This document shows, in pieces, positions 1-5,893 of a stretch of 5,970 nucleotides of DNA. The notes under the pieces are model-generated. The model ran no database searches and had not been told where the DNA came from. It worked only from the letters and a program-made list of their open reading frames with translations. The stretch spans positions 1 to 5,970 of the forward strand of contig DNHK01000274.1 of the NCBI GenBank assembly GCA_003485905.1, in the 5' to 3' direction. Within the stretch, counting starts at the first letter, position 1; every line of letters begins with the position of its first letter. This DNA comes from Gammaproteobacteria bacterium (GTDB lineage: Bacteria; Pseudomonadota; Gammaproteobacteria; Arenicellales; Arenicellaceae). The position numbers were made by a program, and so were the translations under genes.

Positions 1-1
1 A

Positions 2-1540
2 CCCCCACCTGCAGCAGGCGATGCAGGGCCAATGCAGAGAGGTACCGACCCATCCTTCAGTAGCTGGGAGCAGGTAGGAATGGATGTGGGTTCAGAGAAT
101 CTTAAAACAAAAGGCTTTTCTCTCAAGATTAATCATGAGTTTGAGTGGGCATCTTTTACGTCCATTACTGCACTGGATAACCTTGCGTTTAAGAATACAA
201 ACGACCTTGATGGTTCTCGATTAGGTCAAATGATTAATTTACAACAGGATGATCGTAATACCTTCCAGCAAGAATTTCGTTTGGTCTCGAATAGTGATGA
301 TAAGTTACGCTGGATTGCCGGGGTATATTATTTGGATCAAGATTCTGAATCTTATACCGGATTACGTAGTAATTTAATTGGCGGATGGGCAATTTTGCCT
401 AACGTACAGCTTGACCACACCAGAGAAAATCTCGGTGTCTATGGCCAGATTGAATACGATTTAATTGACGATCTTACGTTAACTACGGGCCTCAGATGGT
501 CAGATGAAACCATCAATGGTAACTATATGCCATCAAGGCCGAGAGTTGTGGGTATCTCTAATACCACGCTATTGCACGCAGATGAGGTCAACAGCTTAGT
601 TTCAGCACAAAACCCAGGAACACCAGCTTTTGATGCTAATGGATTAGAAATTGCCCGCCAAGTATCTCAAGAATTAAGTAATGAAGACTTAGGATTTACC
701 GTTAAGCTAGACTATAAATTTGGAGATACCTCTCTTGCGTATTTAAGCTTTTCACGCGGATTTAAGGGTAGCGCGCTGGATATCCGAGCTGCGTATGCGC
801 TGGTTCCGGTTAGCAATGTTATCAGAGGGTTGGAGGAATCACGTCTAGAACCAGAGTCACTTGACGCTTGGGAGCTTGGCTACAAAACCTCATTTTTAGA
901 CAATCGCGTACAGCTAGATACATCAGTATTTAGATATGAATACCAGAATCTTCAACAGTTTATTACCCTAAGGGGAGTTCCAACACTAGAAAACGCACCC
1001 GAATCTAAGATTAACGGGTTTGATGCCAATATCAAATTTGCCAACGATTCTGGTTTCTATGCACAGGCTGGCGTGGCGTACCTAGATTCAGAAGTTTCTG
1101 AGGCGGGTGGAAGTAGTTTTATTCAAGGCGCACCTTTAGCGGGCGCACCCGAGTGGTCTTTCAGCGCTCTCGCATCGCAAGAATTTGTCGTTGGTAACGG
1201 TGTCCTGACTTTGATGGGAAACATTAGCTATACCGATCAGCAAGCATCAGAAACCTTAACCGCTGGCACGCAACCTGTTGTAGGCGCATTCACTGTTGAT
1301 AGTTTCACATTGGTTGATGCAAACGCTACCTACCGTTTTGGAAGTGAAGAGCAATTTAGAGTTGGAATCTATGGTCACAACCTCACTGATGAGCATTACT
1401 GCAACGGTACCCGCGCTAGTGACAACGCTAACTTGGTATCACCGGGAAATAGAGGCCGCCATCACGCTAACGTGACTTGCATGGTCAACAATACATCAAC
1501 ACGAACGTATGGAGTTAGTTTTGGTATGGATTTCAACTAA
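2..1540 (+). CDS. TonB-dependent outer-membrane receptor, C-terminal barrel part (5' end off the window)
   Basis: The frame is open to the left edge; the first ATG, at 32, is internal because ten in-frame codons precede it and no ribosome site is seen. About 512 residues are present. Receptors of this kind usually have 700-900, so the signal peptide, TonB box and plug are missing from view. What remains reads as alternating beta-strands of the 22-strand barrel (PF00593 type). Numbering from the ATG at 32, hallmarks are QQEFRLVSN (79-87), the RWIAGVYYLDQD strand (93-104), LGVYGQIEYDL (134-144), LTTGLRWSDE (150-159), LSFSRGFKGSALD, EPESLDAWELGYK, GAPEWSFSAL and NLTDEHY near the end. The protein finishes with a typical outer-membrane strand, YGVSFGMDF, plus one extra Asn. 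Cys457 and Cys483 flank the last loop and could form a disulfide. It should import a TonB/ExbBD-energised ligand; the ligand cannot be told from the barrel. No SusD partner is present, which fits a proteobacterial receptor. A terminator follows directly. Confidence 0.93.
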   Translation, partial: PPPAAGDAGPMQRGTDPSFSSWEQVGMDVGSENLKTKGFSLKINHEFEWASFTSITALDNLAFKNTNDLDGSRLGQMINLQQDDRNTFQQEFRLVSNSDDKLRWIAGVYYLDQDSESYTGLRSNLIGGWAILPNVQLDHTRENLGVYGQIEYDLIDDLTLTTGLRWSDETINGNYMPSRPRVVGISNTTLLHADEVNSLVSAQNPGTPAFDANGLEIARQVSQELSNEDLGFTVKLDYKFGDTSLAYLSFSRGFKGSALDIRAAYALVPVSNVIRGLEESRLEPESLDAWELGYKTSFLDNRVQLDTSVFRYEYQNLQQFITLRGVPTLENAPESKINGFDANIKFANDSGFYAQAGVAYLDSEVSEAGGSSFIQGAPLAGAPEWSFSALASQEFVVGNGVLTLMGNISYTDQQASETLTAGTQPVVGAFTVDSFTLVDANATYRFGSEEQFRVGIYGHNLTDEHYCNGTRASDNANLVSPGNRGRHHANVTCMVNNTSTRTYGVSFGMDFN

Positions 1541-1560
1541 AGAGAAACCCGGCATCTAAG

Positions 1561-1591
1561 AAAAGTGAGGCCATCACGGGCCTCACTTTTT
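1561..1591 (+). terminator. Intrinsic terminator after the receptor gene
   Basis: A perfect 12-bp stem (1561-1572 with 1579-1590) encloses a 6-nt loop. The stem core is GTGAGGCC/GGCCTCAC, with an A-run on the left arm and a T-run (1587-1591) at the right edge. It lies 20 nt after the receptor stop codon. Its reverse also has a T-run, so it could work in both directions, but no converging gene is seen. It suggests that the receptor and the four following genes are separate transcripts or are joined only by readthrough. Confidence 0.88.
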
Positions 1592-1638
1592 AAACAACTA
1601 CCACGATCTTACTAAGTACTGTGAAGGAGTAAATTTCA

Positions 1639-2679
1639 ATGAAAAAGCTATTTGTAAGTTTCATGTGCGTTTTATTCGCAACTTTATCTGCCGGCGTCCA
1701 TGCGAAGCGTTGGGATCCCGCAATTTTGGATCTTGAGCGTATAGAACTAGCACCTAATGTATATGCAGTGGTTGATACGCTAAGTGCAGAATGGTTGGAA
1801 GAAAATGCCTCTGCGGCCACATCAGGCGGTTTTATCGTTGGCGAAAAAGGAGTTTTGGTAGTTGAAAGCTTTGTGAATGCGCGCTTGGCAGCACAAATGA
1901 TAGCGCTGATTAATGAGGTCACTAGAAAACCCATTCTGTACGTGGTGAACACAAGCTACCACGGTGACCATATGTACGGTAATTATCTATTTCCAAACGC
2001 GACCATAATTCAACACGAAGAAAGTAGAAAATACGCGGAGGAACATTGGGAAGATGATCTTAATTTCATGCTTAATATGTTTGGGCACCCGGATGGGCAC
2101 GACGGAATGCAAGAGAACAGTCCGCGTACTGGAGACATTCTTATAACTGATGATACAGATTATATCCGTGTTGATTTAGGTGATAGGAATGTTGAAATCC
2201 GACAATTTGGATTTGGTCAAACTAAAGGGGACCTGCAGGTATGGTTACCCGATGAGAAGGTGTTTTGGACCGGTAACTCGCTTATTGGACCTGCACCATT
2301 GGTTCCATGGTTAACCGAAGGTGGTCACGCATTAAGTTTGGCAACTTTAAAGCGGTATAGGGATTTTCTACCTGAAGGTACAACCATAGTATCTGGCCAT
2401 TCAGTGCCGTTTAAAATAGGCGATGAAAACGATGGCCTAGATTTTCACATAGCTTATCTTTCCGCGCTGGATGAATCAGTACGCACATCGGTCGAGAACG
2501 GATTAGGGCTAATGGATACGGTAGACGCTGCTGAAATGCCAGAGTTTAGTGCCTATGACCTGTTTAACTGGAATCATAAACAGATGAATGTTCCGTGCGC
2601 TTACAAGCACTATATGGCAATGGCCGGCAAAGAATTGACTGAAGAGGAACAAGCAGTGACTCAGCATTGTCACAATTAG
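1639..2679 (+). CDS. Secreted metallo-beta-lactamase-fold protein with altered first zinc site
   Basis: The start is fixed by AAGGAG at 1624-1629, 9 nt before the ATG. The 346-residue product begins with a Sec signal peptide (KK, hydrophobic core, likely cleavage after the Ala of VHA at residue 22), so it should be periplasmic. The MBL fold is shown by GGFIVGEKGVLVVES (63-77), VVNTSYHGDHMYGN (102-115), GFGQTKGDLQVWLPDEKVFWTGN (191-213) and VSGHS (251-255). Compared with the family pattern HxHxDH...H...D...H, residue 106 is Ser instead of the first His, 194 is Gln instead of the HTxGD His, and 213 is Asn instead of the bridging Asp. His108, Asp110, His111 and His254 are kept. The protein may therefore bind one metal only, or be non-catalytic. 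The tail after about 265 is helical and holds Cys320 and Cys344. Overall form resembles periplasmic glyoxalase II/SoxH-like MBL proteins rather than true beta-lactamases. The substrate is unknown. It is followed after 48 nt by the cytochrome gene. Confidence 0.88.
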   Translation: MKKLFVSFMCVLFATLSAGVHAKRWDPAILDLERIELAPNVYAVVDTLSAEWLEENASAATSGGFIVGEKGVLVVESFVNARLAAQMIALINEVTRKPILYVVNTSYHGDHMYGNYLFPNATIIQHEESRKYAEEHWEDDLNFMLNMFGHPDGHDGMQENSPRTGDILITDDTDYIRVDLGDRNVEIRQFGFGQTKGDLQVWLPDEKVFWTGNSLIGPAPLVPWLTEGGHALSLATLKRYRDFLPEGTTIVSGHSVPFKIGDENDGLDFHIAYLSALDESVRTSVENGLGLMDTVDAAEMPEFSAYDLFNWNHKQMNVPCAYKHYMAMAGKELTEEEQAVTQHCHN

Positions 2680-2727
2680 TGCTATGTCACATGCAAGCAA
2701 ATTTTTTCAATTATTAGAGGATTTATC

Positions 2728-3153
2728 ATGAGCATTCGTAAAATAATCGCCTTGAGTGTTGGTCTATTCTGCCTGATTTCGGCTGGCGTCACATTGGCAC
2801 AGAATGGTGGTGACTCGGCACACGGTGAAGAATTGTTTAAAACGTACGCCACTGCCTGCCACAATACTATGAAGGGCGCCACGCCTGACATGTACGGAGT
2901 CGTGCTACCTCTCCATGGGATTGTTGGAACCGAAGCGGCACAAACCAAAGGCTTTTTCTATTCGAAAGCCATGCGCGAATCTGAGATTGTATGGACTGAA
3001 GAGAATCTCGATAAATATTTGGAAGACCCGAAAAAAATGATCCCGGAGATACGCATGGAGTTTGTAGGCTTAGAAAACCAGCAAGATAGGCTGGACATAA
3101 TCGCTTATATCTTGAGTACACAGAATGATGATGTTGAAGAAGAGACGAATTGA
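2728..3153 (+). CDS. Periplasmic class I cytochrome c (mitochondrial/c2 type) with AxxCH heme site
   Basis: AGAGGA at 2716-2721 lies 6 nt before the ATG. The 141-residue product has a Sec signal peptide with probable cleavage after TLA (residue 24), leaving about 117 residues, the usual size for a monoheme class I cytochrome. The mature part follows the mitochondrial cytochrome c/c2 plan: GEELF (33-37), heme site ATACH (41-45), LHGIVG (62-67), GFFYSKAM (75-82), IVWTEENLDKYLEDPKKMIP (87-106), axial Met110 in RMEFVGL and a C-terminal helix with DRLDIIAYI. The first heme cysteine is Ala41 (codon GCC, 2848-2850); Cys44, the proximal ligand His45 and Met110 are kept. The usual GPNLHG is also changed, to VLPLHG, and PGTKM to PEIRM. 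It should carry electrons in the periplasm if heme is attached through one thioether. It sits between the MBL and membrane-protein genes, probably in the same transcript. The acidic tail DDVEEE is a minor oddity. Confidence 0.88.
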   Translation: MSIRKIIALSVGLFCLISAGVTLAQNGGDSAHGEELFKTYATACHNTMKGATPDMYGVVLPLHGIVGTEAAQTKGFFYSKAMRESEIVWTEENLDKYLEDPKKMIPEIRMEFVGLENQQDRLDIIAYILSTQNDDVEEETN

Positions 3154-3205
3154 CTAGCAGTGCGTTTTTTAATAATGAATTATTGAATGTTTAGGAGGAA
3201 AAAGT

Positions 3206-3589
3206 ATGAGTAATATATATGCCAAGCTTGGTGCAGTTATCTATGTTATCTGGGGTGTTTTACACATAGTCGCGGCCAGGGCGGTTTACATGTTGGGACA
3301 ATCCCTGGATCCTGGAATGATACAAGGGCGAATATTTCAAGACGCTTGGAACCTCTTATTCTTTGCTATCTTTGGAATTGTCGTTGGAATATGTTTTAAC
3401 TGGAAAAATAGCCGATTAGGCTATTGGCTCAATCTCATCGTCGTCAGCGTCGGGGACATCGGCTACATTATATTTCTTATGGTCCCTGGGTATGTTGCCT
3501 TTATGCCAGGTGCTCTAGGACCAATTACATGGTTATTGGCGGCTCTACTCTCAACGATTGGAATACTAAGCGCTAATCAAAGTAAATAA
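3206..3589 (+). CDS. Small four-helix inner-membrane protein, function unknown
   Basis: A strong AGGAGG at 3193-3198, 7 nt before the ATG, fixes the start. The 127-residue product is mostly hydrophobic, with likely membrane helices at about 8-29, 48-65, 72-93 and 104-122. The basic loop NWKNSRLG (65-72) between helices 2 and 3 and Lys near both ends point to N-in/C-in topology under the positive-inside rule. The two outer loops are 30-47 and 94-103, the latter rich in Gly and Pro. Polar residues inside helices are His20 (helix 1) and Asp84 (helix 3), possible functional sites. No catalytic motif or heme pattern is visible and I do not recognise the family; a DoxX-like or other small four-helix protein is possible. 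Its place between a cytochrome and a sulfatase gene (52 nt and 79 nt gaps) suggests it serves the same process, perhaps as a membrane partner, but that is inference. Confidence 0.82.
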   Translation: MSNIYAKLGAVIYVIWGVLHIVAARAVYMLGQSLDPGMIQGRIFQDAWNLLFFAIFGIVVGICFNWKNSRLGYWLNLIVVSVGDIGYIIFLMVPGYVAFMPGALGPITWLLAALLSTIGILSANQSK

Positions 3590-3590
3590 G

Positions 3591-3636
3591 TCACGATACA
3601 AAAGGCAATGGTTTGTCTACATTGTCCTTATCGTGA
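3591..3636 (+). promoter_or_regulatory. Interrupted stem-loop just upstream of the sulfatase start
   Basis: An 8-bp perfect inverted repeat, TCACGATA (3591-3598) with TATCGTGA (3629-3636), encloses a second stem: AGG (3603-3605) with CCT (3626-3628) and CAATG (3606-3610) with CATTG (3620-3624). The internal loop is 4 nt on the left (CAAA) and one bulged T on the right, and the apical loop is 9 nt. That gives 16 pairs in 46 nt. No T-run follows, so it is not a standard intrinsic terminator. It could be an mRNA-processing or stability element, an attenuator, or, for the outer repeat, an operator. It begins 1 nt after the membrane-protein stop codon and ends 32 nt before the preferred sulfatase ATG. 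Confidence 0.5.
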
Positions 3637-3668
3637 GGATGCCTGGAATTCTACCTGAGACGAATACG

Positions 3669-5417
3669 ATGAATAAAGGCTCGATAAATAGAACAACCCT
3701 ATTTAGCGTCATTATTATGGCTGCCCTGACGGCGCTTAGTGCCTGCAACAATCAATCGGAAGAAAAATCTAAATCCATTAATAACGACAGTCGACCGAAC
3801 GTGCTTTTTATCGTAGCCGACGATTTAGGATTCACTGATCTAAGCAGTTATGGAAGTGAAATTTTAACACCAAATATTGATGCTCTAGCCCACCAAGGTC
3901 TGCAATTCAGTCGATTTTATTCGGCTTCAATGTGTGCGCCAACACGCGCTATGTTGCTGACTGGAATGGATAATCATGTCACTGGTTTAGGTAATATGGC
4001 TGAACTTATGTCAGAGAATCAGCGTGGTAAACCTGGTTATGAGGGGTATCTCAAAAAAGAACTGGTGACCTTACCTGAGATTCTGTTAAATAGTGGCTAC
4101 CATACTTATATGGTTGGTAAGTGGCACTTGGGTTATGAACATGACCAAAGCCCCAGAGCGCGAGGGTTTGAACGATCTCTAGCACTACTAAATGGCGGAG
4201 CCAGCCACTATGAAGATATGGGCGGAACTGATATTCATCGACCAAAATCAGCATACCGGGAAGATGGGGAACTAATTAGCGCCCTACCTCAGGGTTTTTA
4301 TTCCAGCAAAGCTTACACCGACAAGTTAATCGAATACCTTGAAATTAATCGAGCAGACAGCACACCGTTTTTTGCCTATGCCGCGTACACTTCACCGCAC
4401 TGGCCGCTGCACGCTCCTGATGATATACGTGACAAGTACGTCGGAACATACGATGAAGGTTATGATGTGGTGCGCGCCAAGCGATACCAGTCGGCAAAAA
4501 ACGTAGGTTTGCTTCCTGAAAAAGGAACAATCCCAGCCCGCCCCAAATTTATACCATCTTGGAATTCTTTGTCCGAAGAGGAAAAACGGATCGCTGCACG
4601 TGAAATGGAAGTTTATGCCGCCATGGTTGCAGATCTCGACCGTAATATTGGTAGACTGATTACTTATCTTAAGCATAATGATCTATACAAAAATACATTA
4701 ATTGTTTTTATGTCTGATAACGGCTCAGATGGATTCTCACTTACGTCTGCACCAGATGCGATTAAACAGTTCGCTGCACTTCATGACAATTCGTTGGATA
4801 ACATTGGTAGACCCAACTCGTTTAGCTTTATAGGCCCAAAATGGGCACACGTTGGTGAAGCCCCTTTTCGTTTGTATAAAATGATTCCGACCGAAGGAGG
4901 TATTCGGGTGCCCGCGATCATCGTTTTGCCATCTGACCGTACCGGCAAAAAACAGAAAGTAAATATTAACAAAAGCGTAGTTAGCGTAATGGATTTATTA
5001 CCAACAGTATTAGACCTAGTGGGCCTCGAATACTCTGGTGAAGCGCGATCGGCCTCCAACAACAATAGATCGACTATCAAGGCACCACAGGGTCGCTCAC
5101 TACTACCCGTTCTGTCGGGTCAGAAAAACGCTGTTAGAAACGGGAACGACGTACTTGGTTCAGAGTTAATAGGTAGACGCGCAATCATTAAGGGCGACTG
5201 GAAAATAGTAGATTTACCAGAGCCACTAGGGTCTGGTCAGTGGGAGCTGTTTAATCTCGAAAATGATCCGGGTGAGCAAGTAGATCTTGCTGGAATGAAC
5301 CCTGAGAAACTAGAAGAGATGACCGAAGAATGGAGGCTTTATGCGATAAGGAATGGCGTGGTTTTGCCACCACCTGGCCCACCCCAGGTTAACCCAATGC
5401 ACACGCCAACTCGATAA
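3669..5417 (+). CDS. Type I (formylglycine) sulfatase, arylsulfatase-like lipoprotein
   Basis: The 582-residue protein hydrolyses sulfate esters. Numbering is from the ATG at 3669. That start is chosen because it gives a clean lipoprotein signal (K3, R8, hydrophobic core 10-22, lipobox LSAC with Cys26). The frame also allows GTG 3633 and ATG 3639, but the first is inside a stem-loop and neither has a spaced ribosome site; the 3669 site (TGAGA, 3656-3660) is weak too. Asn at +2 is compatible with outer-membrane sorting. Sulfatase signs: PNVLFIVADDLG (43-54) with metal ligands Asp51/Asp52; CAPTRAMLLTG (89-99), where Cys89 is the formylglycine precursor and Arg93 its partner; GKWHLG (150-155); SPHWPLHAP with His244; SDNGSDG with Asp350/Asn351; and PFRLYK with Lys404 before EGG. 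The order, length and GLGNMAE and GKPGYEG stretches resemble Pseudomonas aeruginosa AtsA (SulfAtlas S1_4-like). It needs a formylglycine-generating enzyme, not seen here. It lies last in the gene run; substrate unknown. Confidence 0.93.
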   Translation: MNKGSINRTTLFSVIIMAALTALSACNNQSEEKSKSINNDSRPNVLFIVADDLGFTDLSSYGSEILTPNIDALAHQGLQFSRFYSASMCAPTRAMLLTGMDNHVTGLGNMAELMSENQRGKPGYEGYLKKELVTLPEILLNSGYHTYMVGKWHLGYEHDQSPRARGFERSLALLNGGASHYEDMGGTDIHRPKSAYREDGELISALPQGFYSSKAYTDKLIEYLEINRADSTPFFAYAAYTSPHWPLHAPDDIRDKYVGTYDEGYDVVRAKRYQSAKNVGLLPEKGTIPARPKFIPSWNSLSEEEKRIAAREMEVYAAMVADLDRNIGRLITYLKHNDLYKNTLIVFMSDNGSDGFSLTSAPDAIKQFAALHDNSLDNIGRPNSFSFIGPKWAHVGEAPFRLYKMIPTEGGIRVPAIIVLPSDRTGKKQKVNINKSVVSVMDLLPTVLDLVGLEYSGEARSASNNNRSTIKAPQGRSLLPVLSGQKNAVRNGNDVLGSELIGRRAIIKGDWKIVDLPEPLGSGQWELFNLENDPGEQVDLAGMNPEKLEEMTEEWRLYAIRNGVVLPPPGPPQVNPMHTPTR

Positions 5418-5608
5418 AACCATCGGTGCTCTCCAACGCAATTGGTGTGAGCTTGACGCGCGCGACCGATTAAAGACTTCATGGGGAAAGAAAACCCCGA
5501 CTGCTCGATTACCGGCTTCTACCGCAAGTTACCCAACACTATGACTGGTATTAATCTAATGAATTAGACCAATGACCGCAGTATAAAGCGGTCATTACAA
5601 TAATTAAT
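5418..5608. other. Intergenic stretch with no convincing gene
   Basis: Between the sulfatase stop and the minus-strand frame I find no RNA gene, promoter or insertion-sequence end. Short open frames run through it: one overlapping the sulfatase end (5353-5544), and one of 28 codons (ATG 5481 to TAG 5567). Both lack a good ribosome site. A small AT-rich inverted repeat, TCTAAT/ATTAGA (5555-5568), and a 9-bp hairpin (5571-5596, listed separately) are the only visible structures. Confidence 0.6.
5571..5596 (+). terminator. Hairpin downstream of the sulfatase, possible weak or factor-aided terminator
   Basis: AATGACCGC (5571-5579) pairs perfectly with GCGGTCATT (5588-5596) around an 8-nt loop. 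It lies between the plus-strand sulfatase and the converging minus-strand frame, where a shared terminator would be expected. No T-run follows on either strand, so an intrinsic terminator is only a possibility. It could instead protect the mRNA 3' end. Confidence 0.45.
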
Positions 5609-5893
5609 TCAGTTTATTCCAAAAATAGCGCCATTAGAATCTAGGATACCCATCGAGTCATTGCACATATCCTGATGACTAAAACCATCAAATTGTTTAG
5701 TTACATATTTTTCGAGAGACAGTTTACCCGTTTCATAATATTCCTGGAGTTTGAAAGTATGAATTCCATTTTTATTCGTTGATTTGTTAATAAATTTAAC
5801 TGCTTTATTCAGTTTTTTTTCTAGAGATTTTATTTCAGGTAATGGATAAGTCGCATTTTCGAATATAGTTATATGATAATGAGCGCAAGACAT
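5609..5893 (-). CDS. Hypothetical AT-rich reading frame, possibly a gene remnant
   Basis: I do not recognise this 94-residue product (from the ATG at 5893-5891). The composition is protein-like: Lys-, Asn- and Ile-rich, with a possible helix at about 20-38 (PEIKSLEKKLNKAVKFIN). It has no signal peptide, membrane helix or clear catalytic motif. The C-terminal ILDSNGAIFGIN faintly resembles the opening strands of PAS-like sensor domains, which would mean it stops just as a domain begins; this is weak. No Shine-Dalgarno sequence precedes the ATG. The frame stays open upstream for 22 further codons before a TGA at 5960-5962, and those codons also read as plausible protein (for example YLKGLAIREYTSK). 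That suggests the real gene may once have started farther upstream and is now broken, or that the true start is unusual. GC is low: 47 of 180 bases at 5701-5880. It converges on the sulfatase, so it is not part of that gene run. Confidence 0.4.
   Translation of the reverse strand: MSCAHYHITIFENATYPLPEIKSLEKKLNKAVKFINKSTNKNGIHTFKLQEYYETGKLSLEKYVTKQFDGFSHQDMCNDSMGILDSNGAIFGIN

Noticed and set aside
1592..1638. Promoter for the MBL-to-sulfatase gene run
   Set aside because: I looked for a -35/-10 pair in the 47 nt after the terminator and found none convincing.
1590..1952. 120-codon minus-strand frame opposite the MBL gene
   Set aside because: It lies antisense to a clear coding region and its product has no recognisable domain. 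The plus-strand gene has a signal peptide, ribosome site and family motifs.
1639..2679. Assigning the MBL protein as an antibiotic-degrading beta-lactamase or as an SdsA-type alkyl sulfatase
   Set aside because: Zinc ligands of true class B enzymes are incomplete, and the THxHxDH motif and length (over 600 residues) of SdsA-type alkyl sulfatases are absent, despite the neighbouring sulfatase.
3171..3184. AATAAT/ATTATT inverted repeat before the membrane-protein gene
   Set aside because: Six A-T pairs with a 2-nt loop in an AT-rich gap; weak and expected by chance.
3633..3668. Sulfatase starting at GTG 3633 or ATG 3639
   Set aside because: It would put 10-12 residues with acidic and Pro content before the lipoprotein signal, lacks a spaced ribosome site, and GTG 3633 lies in a stem-loop arm.
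4392..5080. Several minus-strand frames inside the sulfatase
   Set aside because: They are antisense to well-conserved sulfatase motifs, lack ribosome sites and encode no recognisable protein.
5353..5544. 63-codon plus-strand frame overlapping the sulfatase end
   Set aside because: It begins inside the sulfatase in another frame, without a ribosome site, and its composition is not protein-like.
5481..5567. 28-codon plus-strand frame (ATG to TAG) with fairly natural-looking residues such as CSITGFYRKLP
   Set aside because: Too short to judge, no Shine-Dalgarno sequence, no known small-protein match that I recognise; it may be a remnant but cannot be supported.
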